Assembly (NCBI GenBank): GCA_016721465.1 | Contig: JADKIA010000009.1 | Span: 62,001 to 126,000, forward strand | Reading direction: 5' to 3' | Length of the DNA: 64,000 nt | Source: Ideonella sp. | GTDB lineage: Bacteria > Pseudomonadota > Gammaproteobacteria > Burkholderiales > Burkholderiaceae_C | Shown here: piece after piece, positions 63,100 to 64,000 of the stretch | Layout of the letters: every line of letters starts with the position of its first letter | Position numbering within the stretch: position 1 is the stretch's first letter | Notes under the pieces: generated by a model | Databases searched by the model: none | What the model was told of the DNA's origin: nothing | What the model saw: only the letters and a program-made list of their open reading frames with translations | Position numbers and translations under genes: made by a program

Positions 63100-64000
63100 T
63101 CAGGCCACAGGGGCCGCTGCGGCGTGCGCATCGATCCGCGCCGCGCCGGTGAGGCGGCCGGACTCGACGGCCTGCTTGAGCGCGTCCAAAGCCTCAGCCA
63201 ATTGCTGGGCCAGGCGGCCATCGCGGTTCAGCAGCAGGCCTTTGAGCCGCGAACCAAAGGGCGCCGGGCCGGACGCCGACCACTGCACCATGGTGCCGCC
63301 GGCCTCGGTGGCCAACAGACTCAGCTCGTGCAGGCGATGCACCAATGCCGGTCGCTCCTCGTTCCATTCGATCAAGACCTTGGTCGGCGCCAGCATCTGC
63401 ATGATCTCGACCGACCCACTCATGCGCCGATCGTCCGTCGACCAACGGCAGCGATGGTGCAGGCCCGCCGTGGCGCCCGTGAACTGGCGGGTCGGCCCGG
63501 GCCCGAACTGGGGCCAAGGAGACCAGGCTTGCCAGAGCCGAAAGTCCTGCAAGGCGTCAAAGACCTGCCAGCCCGGCGCGGCGATGACCACGCTGCGCTC
63601 CAGCTTGAATGACGGCGGGCGCAAGGCCGCCATGAGCAGCACGCCCGCCGTGGCCGCGCCGATCGCCAACGCGCCCAGCGCGGCCACCTCGAGCGGGCCC
63701 ACATCGGCAGCGGCTGGTGCGGCCGGTGCACGAAGCTCCGAAGGGGCTGGGGTGTCGATCGACCGCCCACCCGGTGCCGGCCCGAGATCCTTCAACAGGC
63801 CGGCCACCTCGGCCTGCCCCGCGAAGGCGGCGCCCAGCTTGGCCACGCGATTCAGTTCGCCTCGGGCCTTGTCCTTGTCGCCCGACCTGAGGTGCAGCTT
63901 GGCCAGGTTCAAGCGGACCGCGCCATCAGCGGGCGCCAACTTCATCGCCGCCGACTGCACTTCAATGGCCTGCCCGAACTCGTTGCCCTCGGCCAGGATG
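63100..64000 (-). CDS. TPR - membrane helix - SRPBCC domain protein, N-terminally cut by the window edge
   Basis: The visible frame encodes 300 codons and continues beyond the right edge. It begins with TPR-type helices (FGQAIEVQSAAMKLAPADGAV, LHLRSGDKDKARGELNRVAKL), then a Pro/Ala linker, one hydrophobic segment (VAALGALAIGAATAGVLLMAAL), and a START/SRPBCC-like domain (SFKLERSVVIAAPGWQVFDAL, LIEWNEERPALVHRLHEL). The TPR end resembles the tails of PrsT-type TPR proteins in PEP-CTERM organisms, but this is only a resemblance. The SRPBCC domain usually binds a hydrophobic ligand. Function is unknown. Confidence 0.7.
   Translation of the reverse strand, partial: ILAEGNEFGQAIEVQSAAMKLAPADGAVRLNLAKLHLRSGDKDKARGELNRVAKLGAAFAGQAEVAGLLKDLGPAPGGRSIDTPAPSELRAPAAPAAADVGPLEVAALGALAIGAATAGVLLMAALRPPSFKLERSVVIAAPGWQVFDALQDFRLWQAWSPWPQFGPGPTRQFTGATAGLHHRCRWSTDDRRMSGSVEIMQMLAPTKVLIEWNEERPALVHRLHELSLLATEAGGTMVQWSASGPAPFGSRLKGLLLNRDGRLAQQLAEALDALKQAVESGRLTGAARIDAHAAAAPVA

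Overview
The window is a gene-dense, high-GC chromosomal segment with mostly short intergenic gaps. It has the look of a betaproteobacterium of the order Burkholderiales, probably near the Leptothrix/Rubrivivax/Ideonella group. The evidence is the argS-SPOR-dsbA cluster, lptA-lptB-rpoN, the pntAB transhydrogenase, malate synthase G, and a very large protein ending in a PEP-CTERM (exosortase) sorting signal. No tRNA, rRNA, insertion sequence or CRISPR array was seen. This placement is inferred from gene content; no database was searched.

Layout. 1-3.2 kb: end of a D-mannonate dehydratase, a fructuronate reductase-type dehydrogenase and a DUF1015 protein. 3.2-9 kb: an EamA exporter, then an ABC ATPase and a permease fused to an M1-like peptidase. 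9-13 kb: gamma-glutamyltransferase downstream of a LytT/LytS-type two-component pair. 13-18.3 kb: a class II glutamine amidotransferase, a geranylgeranyl-reductase-like flavoprotein, a DksA/TraR zinc-finger protein, a small eRF1-domain-like protein and malate synthase G. 18.5-22 kb: a LysR regulator, a DUF2214 membrane protein, a PsiF protein and a Ser/Thr kinase with a cyclic-nucleotide-binding domain. 22-29.7 kb: argS, SPOR, dsbA, lptA, lptB, rpoN and an rRNA methyltransferase. 29.7-34 kb: YidB-like protein, MFS transporter, rsmE and fadD.

34.2-48.8 kb is the most unusual part. It is five tightly spaced genes on one strand: a 2,631-residue repeat protein with a signal peptide and a PEP-CTERM tail, two small look-alike single-pass membrane proteins, and two long paralogous regulators. 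Each regulator joins a SARP-type DNA-binding domain to an NB-ARC/AAA ATPase and a helical-repeat region. This may be a self-contained surface-protein locus with its own regulators; that is inference from gene order.

48.8-64 kb: a ribbon-helix-helix/PIN toxin-antitoxin pair with a clear inverted-repeat operator candidate, pntB-pntA, a divergent Nudix hydrolase, mnmA, an alpha/beta hydrolase, a DcuB-type dicarboxylate carrier, a clostripain-family peptidase, a small basic protein, metY translationally coupled to a DUF2868/DUF3482 membrane-GTPase pair, and the end of a TPR-SRPBCC protein cut by the window edge. Several convergent gene pairs are separated by strong perfect or near-perfect hairpins that probably act as bidirectional terminators.
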